From: Streptomyces sp. CB01373
GTDB taxonomy: Bacteria > Actinomycetota > Actinomycetes > Streptomycetales > Streptomycetaceae
DNA length: 64,000 bases
Reading direction: 5' to 3'
Assembly (NCBI RefSeq): GCF_002803075.1
Contig: NZ_NNBK01000003.1
Span: forward strand, 248,001-312,000
In this document: positions 23,947 to 33,706 of the stretch, in pieces
How the letters are laid out: each line of letters begins with the position of its first letter
Position numbering within the stretch: the stretch's first letter is position 1
The notes under the pieces: model-generated
Told to the model about the DNA's origin: nothing
Seen by the model: only the letters and a program-made list of their open reading frames with translations
Database searches by the model: none
Translations under genes and position numbers: made by a program

Positions 23947-24549
23947 TCAAGCGAAGTTCACGAGTCTGATGTAGCGCACCCAGTCCCAGTCGGGCCCGGG
24001 ATCGGTATGGTCCGTGCCCGGTACCTCAAAGTGCCCGATGATGTGCGCGCGGTCCTTGGGGATGCGGTATCGGTCGCAGATCGCCGCGGTGAGCCTGGCC
24101 GACTCCTCGTAGAGGGCGTTGGTGAAGTAGGCGGGCTTGTCCACCCAGCCCTCGTGCTCGATGCCGATGCTGCGGGTGTTGTAGTCCCAGTTCCCGGCGT
24201 GCCAGGCGACGTCCGACTCGCGGACGCACTGCGCGACGTGTCCGTCGGCGGACCGGACGACATAGTGCGCGGACACCTCCTTCTTCGGATTCTGGAAGAT
24301 CGCCAGGGTGCTGGCGTACGTCTCCTGGGTGACGTGGATGACCACCCGGTCCACCGAGTAGCTCGTGGGCCGGCTGGACGCCGTGCAGTTGGAGCTGCTC
24401 GCAGGCTGCCACTCGGCCTCCGGGTAGTCGACTGCCTGGGGCCGCGCGTCGACCCGCGTGGGGGGAAGTAAGGCGTAGGGGACGACGGCCAGGGCGGCAC
24501 CCTTGAGCAGGTGGCGTCGGCTGGGGAGGAGTGGTCGTGCCCGGTCCAT
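23947..24549 (-). CDS. Exported N-acetylmuramoyl-L-alanine amidase
   Basis: The 200-residue protein starts at ATG 24549. The first 40 residues form a twin-arginine-like signal (SRRHLLKGAALAVVPYALL). The mature part is an Amidase_2/PGRP domain: VDRVVIHVTQETYASTL with the first zinc histidine, SAHYVVRSADGHVAQCV, VAWHAGNWDYNTRSIGIEHE, and the closing IIGHFEVPGTDHTDPGPDWD with the second zinc histidine. It cleaves the amide between MurNAc and the stem peptide, outside the membrane. The gene stands alone and ends 48 bases before the regulator gene's start region. Confidence 0.9.
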   Translation of the reverse strand: MDRARPLLPSRRHLLKGAALAVVPYALLPPTRVDARPQAVDYPEAEWQPASSSNCTASSRPTSYSVDRVVIHVTQETYASTLAIFQNPKKEVSAHYVVRSADGHVAQCVRESDVAWHAGNWDYNTRSIGIEHEGWVDKPAYFTNALYEESARLTAAICDRYRIPKDRAHIIGHFEVPGTDHTDPGPDWDWVRYIRLVNFA

Positions 24550-25096
24550 GGGTGGTGGCCTTTCTGTGTGGGGGAGTAGTGGTGCCGGTGTCTCGGGGAG
24601 GGGCGGGAGGCCGCTAAACCGTCCATGAGGAGGTACGTGGTTCGGTCGGTGGGTGAGGAGTTCGTGCGGTCCGCGGCGAGTCTCGCTCACCGACGGCCGC
24701 TCCTCGTGGAGCGTGGCCACGCACGCGGCGTCGGTGTCACACGGATCGGTCAACGGGGACTCGGAGGCCCGGGTGGCCGACCGGCGGCTGACCGACCGAA
24801 CGGCGGTCAGGCGCGAGTCACTTCACCGGGTTGAGCCGGGGTATTCGGAACGCGTCAACCGCGCGACGTGCCGAGCCGGTGGACCTGACGTGCCTGTCCG
24901 GGACTGCTGGTGTTTCCCCCGTCATGAGAACCCCTTCGACACCCGAGATCCGCCGGCGATCCGACTCGACGACGGCACCTCGCGTGAATCACGGTACGGG
25001 GCTCGCGGGTTGGGCAGAAGAGCCTGTCGGGGCTCGGTGGACTCCTGCGGAATTGTGGAAAACTCCGCCACTCGATCGGGTGAAGTGAGCCTGAGA
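24550..25096. other. 547-base intergenic region, no gene seen
   Basis: No convincing protein or RNA gene is visible between the amidase and the xylose repressor. Open frames here lack good codon use and ribosome sites. The inverted phrase gaccgaacggcggtc near 24795-24810 is the only structure I noticed. The promoter of the amidase gene must lie at the left side of this stretch. Confidence 0.5.
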
Positions 25097-26305
25097 TCAG
25101 GCGCGTTCGCCCACTGCCGTCGGGTCGTCGAGGACGGACCGCACCACCGCGTGCGCGGCTCCCAGCAGCGGTCCCTCGGGGCCCAGTCGGGACACCGACA
25201 CCGGACAGACGGCCCCCGCGGTCCGGCTAGCCAACTCCGCCTCCAGGGAAGGCAGGAGCCACGGCGCGAGTGAGGACAGGGCGCCGCCCAGCACGACGCT
25301 CCGGGGGTCGAGCAGGTTGACGGCCCCGATCAGCGCGACGCCCAGTGCCCTGCCGGCATCCCGCAGGGCCCGCCGTACTTCCTCGTCGCCCGCGGCGGCG
25401 CGGGTCGCCAGCAGCCCGACCCGCCCTTCGCCCGGCTCCAGGCCGGCCGCCCGCAGCACGGCTTCCTCTCCCGCGTACTGCTCCAGGCAGCCGCGCCCGC
25501 CGCACGGGCACGCGGGCCCCTCCGGCTCCACCGGCACATGCCCCAGCTCGCCCGCGAAACCGCGCGTCCCGCGCAGCAGCTGCCCGTCGACCACCACGGC
25601 GGCACCAATGCCGATCTCCGCCGACACATGCAGGAAGTCACGCGGCGTGTCCTCGCCGAGCCAGAGTTCCGCGAGTCCGCCGAAGTTCGCCTCGTTGTCC
25701 ACCGTCAGGGGCAGCCCGGGCGGCAGCAGGGCGCCGAGGTCGGTGTCGTTCCAGTCGAGGTTGGGGGCACGCACGACCGTACGACCGTCCCGTGCGACCA
25801 GTCCCGGCACCGCGACCGAGAGTCCCGCGGCCCACAGGTCCTGCCGCTCCGCCTCGGCGACGACCTGGCGTATCAGCGCGGTGAGTTCGCTCGCCACCGG
25901 TTCGGGGGAGCGGCCCCGGTTCGTTCCACGGCGTACCGCCCGCGCCCGCACCTGGCCGCGCAGGTCGACCACGCAGGCCGCGAGGTGGTCGACCCCGACC
26001 TCCGCGCCGACCCCGGCGGGGCCGTGCCCGCTGACGGCCAGCGCCGAACCGGGGCGGCCCACCCGGCCGGGCCGCTCGGGTCCCAGCTCTTCCAGAAGTC
26101 CGGTCCGGACGAGTTCGTCGACGAGGGTCGACACCGCGGCACGGGTCAGTCCGATGCGTGAGGCGACCGCCGCCCGCGACAGCGGCCCCTCGGCGCGGAC
26201 GGTGTGCATGACCCGGGCGAGGTTGCGACGGCGCATGCCCTGCTGGGTGTCGGGCAGCGTGCGCCCCGGACCGGCGGAGTGGGTCTCGTGCAGCGGTGCG
26301 GTCAT
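25097..26305 (-). CDS. xylR: ROK-family xylose repressor
   Basis: The 402-residue protein has an N-terminal winged helix (about 25-85: RNLARVMHTVRAEGPLSRAA, SRIGLTRAAVSTLVDELVRT) and a ROK sugar-binding/kinase-like domain. The ROK zinc signature is CPCGGRGCLEQYAG, preceded by FAGELGHVPV. In family members of this type (XylR/NagC) sugar binding releases DNA. It follows xylulokinase on the same strand, and an AT-rich inverted repeat between xylB and xylA is the likely operator. Xylose as the ligand is inferred from the neighbours. Confidence 0.85.
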   Translation of the reverse strand: MTAPLHETHSAGPGRTLPDTQQGMRRRNLARVMHTVRAEGPLSRAAVASRIGLTRAAVSTLVDELVRTGLLEELGPERPGRVGRPGSALAVSGHGPAGVGAEVGVDHLAACVVDLRGQVRARAVRRGTNRGRSPEPVASELTALIRQVVAEAERQDLWAAGLSVAVPGLVARDGRTVVRAPNLDWNDTDLGALLPPGLPLTVDNEANFGGLAELWLGEDTPRDFLHVSAEIGIGAAVVVDGQLLRGTRGFAGELGHVPVEPEGPACPCGGRGCLEQYAGEEAVLRAAGLEPGEGRVGLLATRAAAGDEEVRRALRDAGRALGVALIGAVNLLDPRSVVLGGALSSLAPWLLPSLEAELASRTAGAVCPVSVSRLGPEGPLLGAAHAVVRSVLDDPTAVGERA

Positions 26306-26404
26306 GCCTCCGTCGTCCTCGGTGTCTTCCTTGGTCGGTGTCCGCCGGCGCTCTGCGTCGAACGGTGCGGTGCGGGCGGACGGCCGTCCGCCCGCCGGTG
26401 TCCG

Positions 26405-27850
26405 TCAGGGGGTCCGCGTCCCGCGCTCCAGCAGCGGTGCCGCATCGGAGAGTACCCCGGAGATCCTGTTCAAGGTCGCCTCGTCGCGCTCCACCGCCTC
26501 GAGCACCGGGCCGTCGGCCGTGCGCCAGCGGCGGGCGACCGCGGCCGGATCCTCGCCGGTGAGCAGCCCTGCGGCCTGGGCGGCGGCGCCCAGCGCGACC
26601 AGCTCTCGGGCCTCGGGGATCTGCACCGGCCGCCCGGACAGGCGCCGCACGGTCTGCTGCCAGGCCGTGCCCCGGGCGCCGCCGCCGATCAGCAGCAGCG
26701 GGGTGGTGCGGTCGGCGTCCTGGTCCAGCACCAGGTCCAGCGCGCCGAGCAGGGCGTGCACGGCGCCGTCGTAGGCGGCCTGCAGCAACTGTCCGGGCGT
26801 GGTGTCGTGGCGCAGCCCGTGCAGCAGCCCGGACGCGTTCGGCAGGTTCGGGGTGCGTTCGCCGTCCAGGTAGGGGAGCAGCGTGACGGACGTACCGGGT
26901 TCCACGGCCTCGCGGTCCCGGCCGAGCAGAGCGGCGACCCGGTCGACGGCGAGCGTGCAGTTGAGGGTGCAGGCGAGCGGGAGCCAGTCACCGCGCGCGT
27001 CGGCGAAACCGGCCACCGTGCCCGTCGGGTCGGCCGACCGGTGGCGGGACACCGCGTACACCGTGCCGGAGGTGCCGAGACTCAATACCGGTGTGCCCGG
27101 CCGCAGCCCGAGGCCCAGTGCGGCGGCAGCGTTGTCACCGGTGCCGGCCGCCACCAGTGTGCCCTTGGAGAACGGCAGGTCATGGCTGTCGCGCACGGTC
27201 CCCGCCACCTCGCCCGGACGCACCACCCGGGGCAGCAGCGCCGGATCGAGCCCCACATGGGCCAGGGTCTCCTCGTCGTACGCCTCGGTCGTGGACGCCC
27301 ACCAGCCCGTACCCGAGGCGTCCCCCCGATCCGTCGTGCCCTCGCCCGTCAGGTGCTGCGTGAGGTAGTCGTGCGGCAGGCGCACCGCCGCCGTCGACCG
27401 CGCCGCCTCCGGCTCGTGCTCGGCGAGCCAGGCCCACTTCGTGACCGTGAAGGAGGCCCCCGGCACGCTGCCCGTGCGCTCCGCCCAGGCCTTGGGGCCG
27501 CCCAGTTCCTCGACGAGACGGCGGGCCTGCGGCGCCGAGCGCACGTCGTTCCACAGCAGGGCTGGCCGCACCGGAACGCCCTGCGGGTCCAGGGTCACGA
27601 GTCCGTGCTGCTGGCCGGCGATCGACACGGCGGCCGCCTCGTGGGCCGCCTCCCCGCACTGCTGGAGCGCCGCGCACAGGGCGTCCCACCACTGGCGCGG
27701 GTCGCTCTCGCGGCCGTCGCCGGACGAGACGGTGTGCGGCGCCTGCCCGCTCGCCACGACCTGTCCGGTGGCCGCGTCGACGACGAGCACCTTGGTGGAC
27801 TGCGTGGACGAGTCCACACCGACGACGAGCGGACCCTCGGCTGCTGACAT
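26405..27850 (-). CDS. xylB: Xylulokinase
   Basis: The 481-residue FGGY-family kinase starts at ATG 27850 behind aaagagggag. It has the N-terminal phosphate motif VVGVDSSTQSTKVLVVDAA, the DxxG..Q region SIAGQQHGLVTLD, the FGGY_N blocks PALLWNDVRS and VPGASFTVTKWAWL, and the FGGY_C motif LLIGGGARGTAWQQTVRRLS. It phosphorylates D-xylulose at C5 with ATP. It is divergent from xylA and shares its control region; xylR lies downstream on the same strand. Confidence 0.95.
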   Translation of the reverse strand: MSAAEGPLVVGVDSSTQSTKVLVVDAATGQVVASGQAPHTVSSGDGRESDPRQWWDALCAALQQCGEAAHEAAAVSIAGQQHGLVTLDPQGVPVRPALLWNDVRSAPQARRLVEELGGPKAWAERTGSVPGASFTVTKWAWLAEHEPEAARSTAAVRLPHDYLTQHLTGEGTTDRGDASGTGWWASTTEAYDEETLAHVGLDPALLPRVVRPGEVAGTVRDSHDLPFSKGTLVAAGTGDNAAAALGLGLRPGTPVLSLGTSGTVYAVSRHRSADPTGTVAGFADARGDWLPLACTLNCTLAVDRVAALLGRDREAVEPGTSVTLLPYLDGERTPNLPNASGLLHGLRHDTTPGQLLQAAYDGAVHALLGALDLVLDQDADRTTPLLLIGGGARGTAWQQTVRRLSGRPVQIPEARELVALGAAAQAAGLLTGEDPAAVARRWRTADGPVLEAVERDEATLNRISGVLSDAAPLLERGTRTP

Positions 27851-27973
27851 CGGCTCTCCCTCTTTCCGCGGCTCGCGGGATCTGACCTGCAGTTCTTTTG
27901 GTGTACACGGCCCGGCGACGCGGGTGCCGACCCGGTCGTGGCCCTTGTTCCCTTCCCAGGGACGCGTCGGCAT

Positions 27974-29195
<1,222 letters not shown>

Positions 29196-29213
29196 CACGG
29201 GGACGTCCGGCAT

Positions 29214-29243
29214 CTGGGCACACATGCGCGTGTGTGTGCCCAG
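29214..29243. terminator. Hairpin after xylA
   Basis: An 11-base perfect stem (ctgggcacaca / tgtgtgcccag) with an 8-base loop lies 18 bases after the xylA stop. There is no T-run. Confidence 0.7.
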
Positions 29244-29416
29244 GGTGGTCCTGGGAACGCAGCGGCCCAGGTCTCGCGCGGGGCCGAGGAGGGCGTTCCC
29301 GGCGCGACCAGTAGGGGTGCGTCTCAGGGGCGTCTCAGGGTCGAGGTCAGGAACCGCCGGGGGCGCGGACCCGTTCTCACAGCAGAGAGCGGCAGTGGCC
29401 GCGAAGGAGGCGACAG

Positions 29417-29599
29417 ATGTCGAAGAACGCGAAGATCGCCGCAGGAGGAGTGGCGGTCGGGCTCATTCTGCTGATCTGGCTGCCCTGGTGGGTCGCCGTC
29501 CTGATAGTGCTCGGAGTCCCGGCCGCCGCATACCTCGCCCTGGACCCCTCGCAGCGGCGCCGGCTGCGCCGCGTCACCCGCAAGGAGCTCGGCCGCTGA
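29417..29599 (+). CDS. Small membrane protein
   Basis: The 60-residue protein starts at ATG 29417 behind gaaggagg. It has a short basic start and two closely spaced transmembrane stretches (IAAGGVAVGLILLIWL, WWVAVLIVLGVPAAAYLA), then a basic tail (RRRLRRVTRKELGR). The pattern is that of small Streptomyces membrane proteins of unknown function. It is a single gene between the xylA terminator and a convergent hypothetical gene. Confidence 0.75.
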   Translation: MSKNAKIAAGGVAVGLILLIWLPWWVAVLIVLGVPAAAYLALDPSQRRRLRRVTRKELGR

Positions 29600-29761
29600 A
29601 GTGCTCCCGTCCCCGCGCGCTCCTGCCAGGGGCGCAGGAGCCGGCCACATCGCCGTTCGCGGGCCTGCCGACGATCCGGTCCGTGGGCGTCCGGCCATCG
29701 AACTCAACCCACGCCATCAGCGCGTCGGACTCCGGCGGTCGGCCCCTCTGAGATCAGGAGC

Positions 29762-30640
29762 TCAGAGGGGGCGTACTGCCAGCTTGTCGAGGGCTTCCAG
29801 CAGGCCCGGCAGCTCCGGCCCACGACCGATCGGCAGGACTTCGCCGGGCTCGTCGTCGAGGAGCACGAAGGCGATGTCGTCGGTGCGGGCCACCATCGAC
29901 CAGCCCGGACCGTCGGCCCGCAGGGTACGCGCGTCGCCGGGCGCGAAGGACGACCGGACCCGGCCCAGCGGCGGAGGCGCGTCCACGTACGCGCGTGCCT
30001 CCGCCAGCGCGCGCCGGATGCCGCTGTGGCTCGGAGAAGGCTTGCCACCCGCTGCGTCCGCCGGTCCGCCGTTTTCGTGGGCCGACGCGCTCGGCGGACC
30101 GTCGCCTTTCCCGGCGCGGGCGCTGTCCGCCGGAGCGAGGAACTCCGCGTCGTCGAGCTGCTCGCGCCACACCGCCCACTGCAGCGCGATCTCGTCGGCG
30201 CCCAGACGACGCTGGGCCGGTCCCCAGGCACCGCTGTCGGGCGGGGACAGCGCGGTCCCGCCGGAGGACTCCGGGTCCGGGTCGTGCGGCGCGGGCACGC
30301 CGGGAGCCGCCACGGCGAGGGTCAGGGGCCAGCCCGGCAGGGCGGCGACGACGCTGCGCTCGTCGGGAGACAGGTCGTACTCCATTCCGCAGTCCCAGGA
30401 CGCGACGGCCACGGCGACCAGCGACACGTCGTCGACGGCGACCGTCCACCGCGCCCCGTCGCCGTCCTGACCGAGCACCAGGCCGTACCCGTCGGCGAGC
30501 GGTGCGAGGCCGAGGGCCGCACAGGCCTCCGGGTAGTCGTCCCCCAGGACGCTGGGAAACTGCGCGGGCGTCAGCAGTACCGCCGTGAGCACATACAGAG
30601 CGTCGTCCGCGGTGGCGACCTCCTCTTCCGTCCCGGCCAT
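29762..30640 (-). CDS. Conserved-looking hypothetical protein
   Basis: The protein has about 292 residues from ATG 30640; a second ATG lies 36 bases upstream. It is soluble and acidic. Residues 1-110 are strand-rich and well ordered (ADDALYVLTAVLLTPAQFPS, RWTVAVDDVSLVAVAVASWD). About 115-215 is low-complexity and proline/serine-rich. A C-terminal 70-residue block (GPGWSMVARTDDIAFVLLDD, LPGLLEALDKLAVRPL) resembles the N-terminal pattern, as in a duplicated SUKH- or SMI1-like fold. I have no family assignment. Codon use supports a real gene. Confidence 0.7.
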   Translation of the reverse strand: MAGTEEEVATADDALYVLTAVLLTPAQFPSVLGDDYPEACAALGLAPLADGYGLVLGQDGDGARWTVAVDDVSLVAVAVASWDCGMEYDLSPDERSVVAALPGWPLTLAVAAPGVPAPHDPDPESSGGTALSPPDSGAWGPAQRRLGADEIALQWAVWREQLDDAEFLAPADSARAGKGDGPPSASAHENGGPADAAGGKPSPSHSGIRRALAEARAYVDAPPPLGRVRSSFAPGDARTLRADGPGWSMVARTDDIAFVLLDDEPGEVLPIGRGPELPGLLEALDKLAVRPL

Positions 30641-30774
30641 CCCAGCCTCCCCATCGGTTCGCCCAACGGCGCGCACCCTAGTGCGAGGGGAAGGCCCTTG
30701 TCACGACTCCCGTGCACACTCGGACCTGCGGTCCCTCACCCGGAGACCGTGGGGCCGGCGCGGTCGGTCGGCGG

Positions 30775-31374
30775 TCAGTCCTCGCGTGCGGCCAGGGCCA
30801 GGAAACGGGCGTCCTCGTCGACATAGGACGTCAAGTGCCATCCCGAACCGGAGAGCAGCGGGCGGAGGTTGGGTTCCGCACGCAGGTCGTCCGGCGTGAT
30901 CCGCCGGCCCTGACGCGCGGCGAGCGCCGCACGGCCGATCGGATGGAAGAGCGCCAGCGTGCCGCCGGGGCGTACGACGCGCCGCAACTCGCGGAGGTTC
31001 TCCGCTGGGCGAGGCAGGTGAGCGATGAGGCCCGCGGCGAACACGGCGTCGAACGACCCCGACACGAGTGGCAGCGCGCCCGCATCGGCGAGCAGCAGCA
31101 GTCCTTCCCGGTCCCGCCCGGCCCTTACGGCGGCCTCCAGCATGGCCCACGTCAGATCGGCGCCGACGACGACGCCCGAAGCGCCCACGGCCGCGCGCAG
31201 CGGAGGCATGGCGCGCCCGGTGCCGCAGCCCGCGTCGAGGACGCGGTCGCCCTCGCGCAGCCCGAGCTCGGCGACCGCGGCCGCATAGGCGGGGCCGTCG
31301 TCCGGGAACCGGTTGTCCCAGTCGGCGGCGCGGGCGGTGAAGAACTCCTGGACGTGTGTGTGGTCGTCGCTCAT
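30775..31374 (-). CDS. Class I SAM-dependent methyltransferase
   Basis: The protein has about 199 residues. An ATG three codons further upstream is an equal candidate start. The Rossmann methyltransferase motifs are clear: motif I VLDAGCGTGRAMPPL, the acidic post-I region GVVVGADLTWAMLEAA, motif II DAVFAAGLIAHLP and motif III LRRVVRPGGTLALFHP. The N-terminus (HTHVQEFFTARAADWDNRFP) is typical of small-molecule or quinone-type methyltransferases. The substrate is unknown, and neighbours give no clue. Confidence 0.85.
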   Translation of the reverse strand: MSDDHTHVQEFFTARAADWDNRFPDDGPAYAAAVAELGLREGDRVLDAGCGTGRAMPPLRAAVGASGVVVGADLTWAMLEAAVRAGRDREGLLLLADAGALPLVSGSFDAVFAAGLIAHLPRPAENLRELRRVVRPGGTLALFHPIGRAALAARQGRRITPDDLRAEPNLRPLLSGSGWHLTSYVDEDARFLALAARED

Positions 31375-31548
31375 GTTCCGCATGATCCCCCACCGGGGCG
31401 GACGGATGCCGGGTAGGCGGATCCCCGTCCGGCTGGTCGCGTGCGCCGGGCGGATCGCAGGGACGCACCACCCGGCTCCTCGACGTCACGTGCCGAAGGC
31501 GACCGGCCGCGTACGGACCGACGGGCGGGAGCCCGCCGGTGGTGGGGG

Positions 31549-31977
31549 TCAGTCCGCGAGATCCTTCACCGCCACCACCTTGTCGACCCTGACCCGGACC
31601 AGGAGTTCGCCCGGCACGCCGTTGCGGGCTCCGAACTCCTCGCCGCGATCCTCGCCCGTGTATCGGCTGCCGATGCGGGTGGCCCACTGGCGGAGTTCGT
31701 CGAGGTCCTCCGAGAGCCGGGCGCGGCCCTGCAGCACCACGAACGTGAACGGCGGCCGTTCGTCGTCCACGCACAGGGCGACCCGGTCGTCACGGGCCAG
31801 ATTTCGCCCCTTCACGGTCTCCTTGCCGGTGTTGAACACCACGTCGTCGCCGTCGAGCAGGAACCAGATCGGCGCGACATGAGGGCTCCCATCGGCCCGT
31901 ACGGTCGACAGCTTGCCGGTGCGGGTGCCGTAAGAGACGAAAGCCCGCCATTCCTCGTCGGTCATCTTTTGTGCCAT
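31549..31977 (-). CDS. PPOX-class F420-dependent oxidoreductase-like protein
   Basis: The protein has about 142 residues from ATG 31977, with an alternative ATG 9 bases upstream. It is a split beta-barrel flavin/F420-binding protein: GKLSTVRADGSPHVAPIWFL, VVFNTGKETVKGRNLARDDR and VALCVDDERPPFTFVVLQGR, typical of the TIGR03618 group of actinobacterial F420 enzymes. These reduce unsaturated substrates using F420H2. The substrate is unknown. The gene is monocistronic and divergent from the roadblock gene. Confidence 0.85.
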   Translation of the reverse strand: MAQKMTDEEWRAFVSYGTRTGKLSTVRADGSPHVAPIWFLLDGDDVVFNTGKETVKGRNLARDDRVALCVDDERPPFTFVVLQGRARLSEDLDELRQWATRIGSRYTGEDRGEEFGARNGVPGELLVRVRVDKVVAVKDLAD

Positions 31978-32072
31978 GGTGCCCATCCTCCTTGCCGGGA
32001 CAGTGGCGGTGGGGAAGGCTGGCGGCAGATCCTCCGGTCTGGGGGGAAGAGATCACACGGGGAGACCGCATC

Positions 32073-32489
32073 ATGGCGCAGAACCAGACACTGAGCTGGC
32101 TGCTCGACGATCTGACCCAACGCGTGGAGCACGTACACCACGCCTTAGTACTGTCCACCGACGGACTGGTGACGGGAACGAGCACGGGGCTCCGACGCGA
32201 GGACGCGGAGCATCTCGCGGCCGTCTCGTCCGGCCTGCACAGCCTGGCCAAGGGCTCGGGACGCCACTTCGGCGCGGGCGGGGTGCGCCAGACGATGGTC
32301 GAGTTCGACGACGCGGTGCTGTTCGTCACCGCCGCCGGCGCGGGCAGTTGCCTGTGCGTCCTCAGCGGAGCGGAGGTCGACATCGGTCAAATCGCCTACG
32401 AGATGACCCTGCTCGTCAACCGGGTCGGCGAGCACCTCGACGTCGTGGACGCCCGTCGGCCTGAACGGCCGTCGTCGACAGACCTCTGA
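32073..32489 (+). CDS. Roadblock/LC7 protein with a TTA codon
   Basis: The 138-residue protein starts at ATG 32073. It shows the roadblock pattern (LSWLLDDLTQRVEHVHHALV, LSTDGLVTGTSTGLRREDAE, VSSGLHSLAKGSGRHFGAGG, TVQ-like VRQTMVEFDDAVLFVTAAGA). In Streptomyces such proteins usually sit in conservons with a histidine-kinase-like sensor, a DUF742 protein and a GTPase, and act on the GTPase. Here the partners are absent, so it is an orphan. Residue 25 is encoded by TTA at 32145-32147, so translation should depend on the bldA tRNA and be developmentally timed. Confidence 0.85.
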   Translation: MAQNQTLSWLLDDLTQRVEHVHHALVLSTDGLVTGTSTGLRREDAEHLAAVSSGLHSLAKGSGRHFGAGGVRQTMVEFDDAVLFVTAAGAGSCLCVLSGAEVDIGQIAYEMTLLVNRVGEHLDVVDARRPERPSSTDL

Positions 32490-32517
32490 CCTGCCCTTTC
32501 GCTGTTCCCTCGCGGAG

Positions 32518-32526
32518 TTATCCACA
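32518..32526. promoter_or_regulatory. Single DnaA-box-like sequence
   Basis: The sequence ttatccaca matches the classical DnaA box. It is alone, 89 bases before the DUF6397 gene, so it is not an origin. It could be a DnaA-regulated promoter element or chance. Confidence 0.35.
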
Positions 32527-32614
32527 GGCTCGTGCCGTCGATCCCGTCACCGGCTACCGTTTTCGCAGGTGATCGCAAACGGCGCGATCCCGACACTCCA
32601 CGGGGGAGACCAGT

Positions 32615-33646
32615 ATGTCCGGCAACACTGTCACGCGTGAGGTCACGTCAACCGCTCGGCCGGCTGCCACCACGGGCCGAGCGCCCTTCTCGCAGAGCCG
32701 GGCGGCTCGCGAACTGAGCCTCAAACGCAGCGAGTTCGACCTGGCCGTGCACCTCGGCCACATCCGCACCCGTGCCGCTGAGGAAGGAATCGGCCGGCAG
32801 GTCGACCGCTCTGAGGTCGAGCGGCTGCGCGGGGAGGAGGGCTTTCCGGAGGCGCTGCGGAAGAGGGTGGCGACCGTGGGGACCAGGGAGGGCTCGGCGA
32901 TCATGGAGGTGACCGCTGCCCGGTTCACTCGTCTGGCCAGGCTGGGCCTCCTGATTCCGGTGGCCTTCCACCTCAACCGCTACCGGGCCGTGGTCTGGCG
33001 GTACCTGGCGGACGAACTGTGCGAGTTCGCCGCCGACGCGAAGAACGCCCCGCTGCTGAGTCGGCCCCTGCCGGAGGCGCTGCGGGGCCAGTTGGACACC
33101 GGCCTGGACCTGCGCCCCCGCAACTGGCGCGGACGGTACTTGGGCTTCCTGCTGGGTCAGGCCGGAGACCACTGGGAGCGGGCGGGCGCCCTGGCCGTGC
33201 TGCTCGACCCGGTCCAGATCTCCGAGATCGTCACGGACCCCTACGAGCGCTCCCATCTGAGCCGCTTCCGGCCACCACCACCCGCCCATGGCACACCCGG
33301 CTCGCCGGCCGCCCACCTCACCGAGCGGATCACGACGGCGCAGGACCCCGACGAGATCGGCCTGCTCCGAGCGGACCTGGAGCGGACGGTGCGGGAGGCG
33401 CGCATCCAGCGGCCCGCGCCCCGCCCGGCCTCACGACACCCCGACCCGCATCCGCACCAAGACGACTCACACCGGCATCCGGACACGCACCGACATCGGG
33501 ACGCACACCGGCACGCGGACGCACACCCGCGCTCGGCACGGCACCGGTGTCCGCCCGCGCCCGAGCACTGCGAACGACACCGTCCAGGCGAGCTCTCCCG
33601 ACCGGCGCGCGGCCTGCTGGGCAGGCTCTTCCACAGAGCCACCTGA
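32615..33646 (+). CDS. DUF6397-like protein with a histidine-rich tail
   Basis: The 343-residue protein starts at ATG 32615. Residues 25-230 are the folded part and match the DUF6397 proteins of Streptomyces: AARELSLKRSEFDLAVHLGH, then IGRQVDRSEVERLRGEE, LLIPVAFHLNRYRAVVWRYL and NWRGRYLGFLLGQAGDHWER. The first block resembles a MerR/excisionase-like helix. From about 285 to 325 the tail repeats H-x-D/P-x-H units (HPDPHPHQDDSHRHPDTHRH), some 17 histidines in 45 residues. Such a tail could bind zinc or nickel. No partner gene is adjacent, and the role is unknown. Confidence 0.75.
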   Translation: MSGNTVTREVTSTARPAATTGRAPFSQSRAARELSLKRSEFDLAVHLGHIRTRAAEEGIGRQVDRSEVERLRGEEGFPEALRKRVATVGTREGSAIMEVTAARFTRLARLGLLIPVAFHLNRYRAVVWRYLADELCEFAADAKNAPLLSRPLPEALRGQLDTGLDLRPRNWRGRYLGFLLGQAGDHWERAGALAVLLDPVQISEIVTDPYERSHLSRFRPPPPAHGTPGSPAAHLTERITTAQDPDEIGLLRADLERTVREARIQRPAPRPASRHPDPHPHQDDSHRHPDTHRHRDAHRHADAHPRSARHRCPPAPEHCERHRPGELSRPARGLLGRLFHRAT

Positions 33647-33706
33647 GCCGCACCCGCCGGCCCTGACCGCCCGACGGACCACTGCGGGGAGGGTCCTCGT
33701 GTCCGC

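Noticed and set aside
26204..27847. 547-codon + strand frame
   Set aside because: Antisense to xylB and the start of xylR.
32518..32526. Replication origin
   Set aside because: Only one DnaA box is present, with no cluster and no dnaA/dnaN neighbours.
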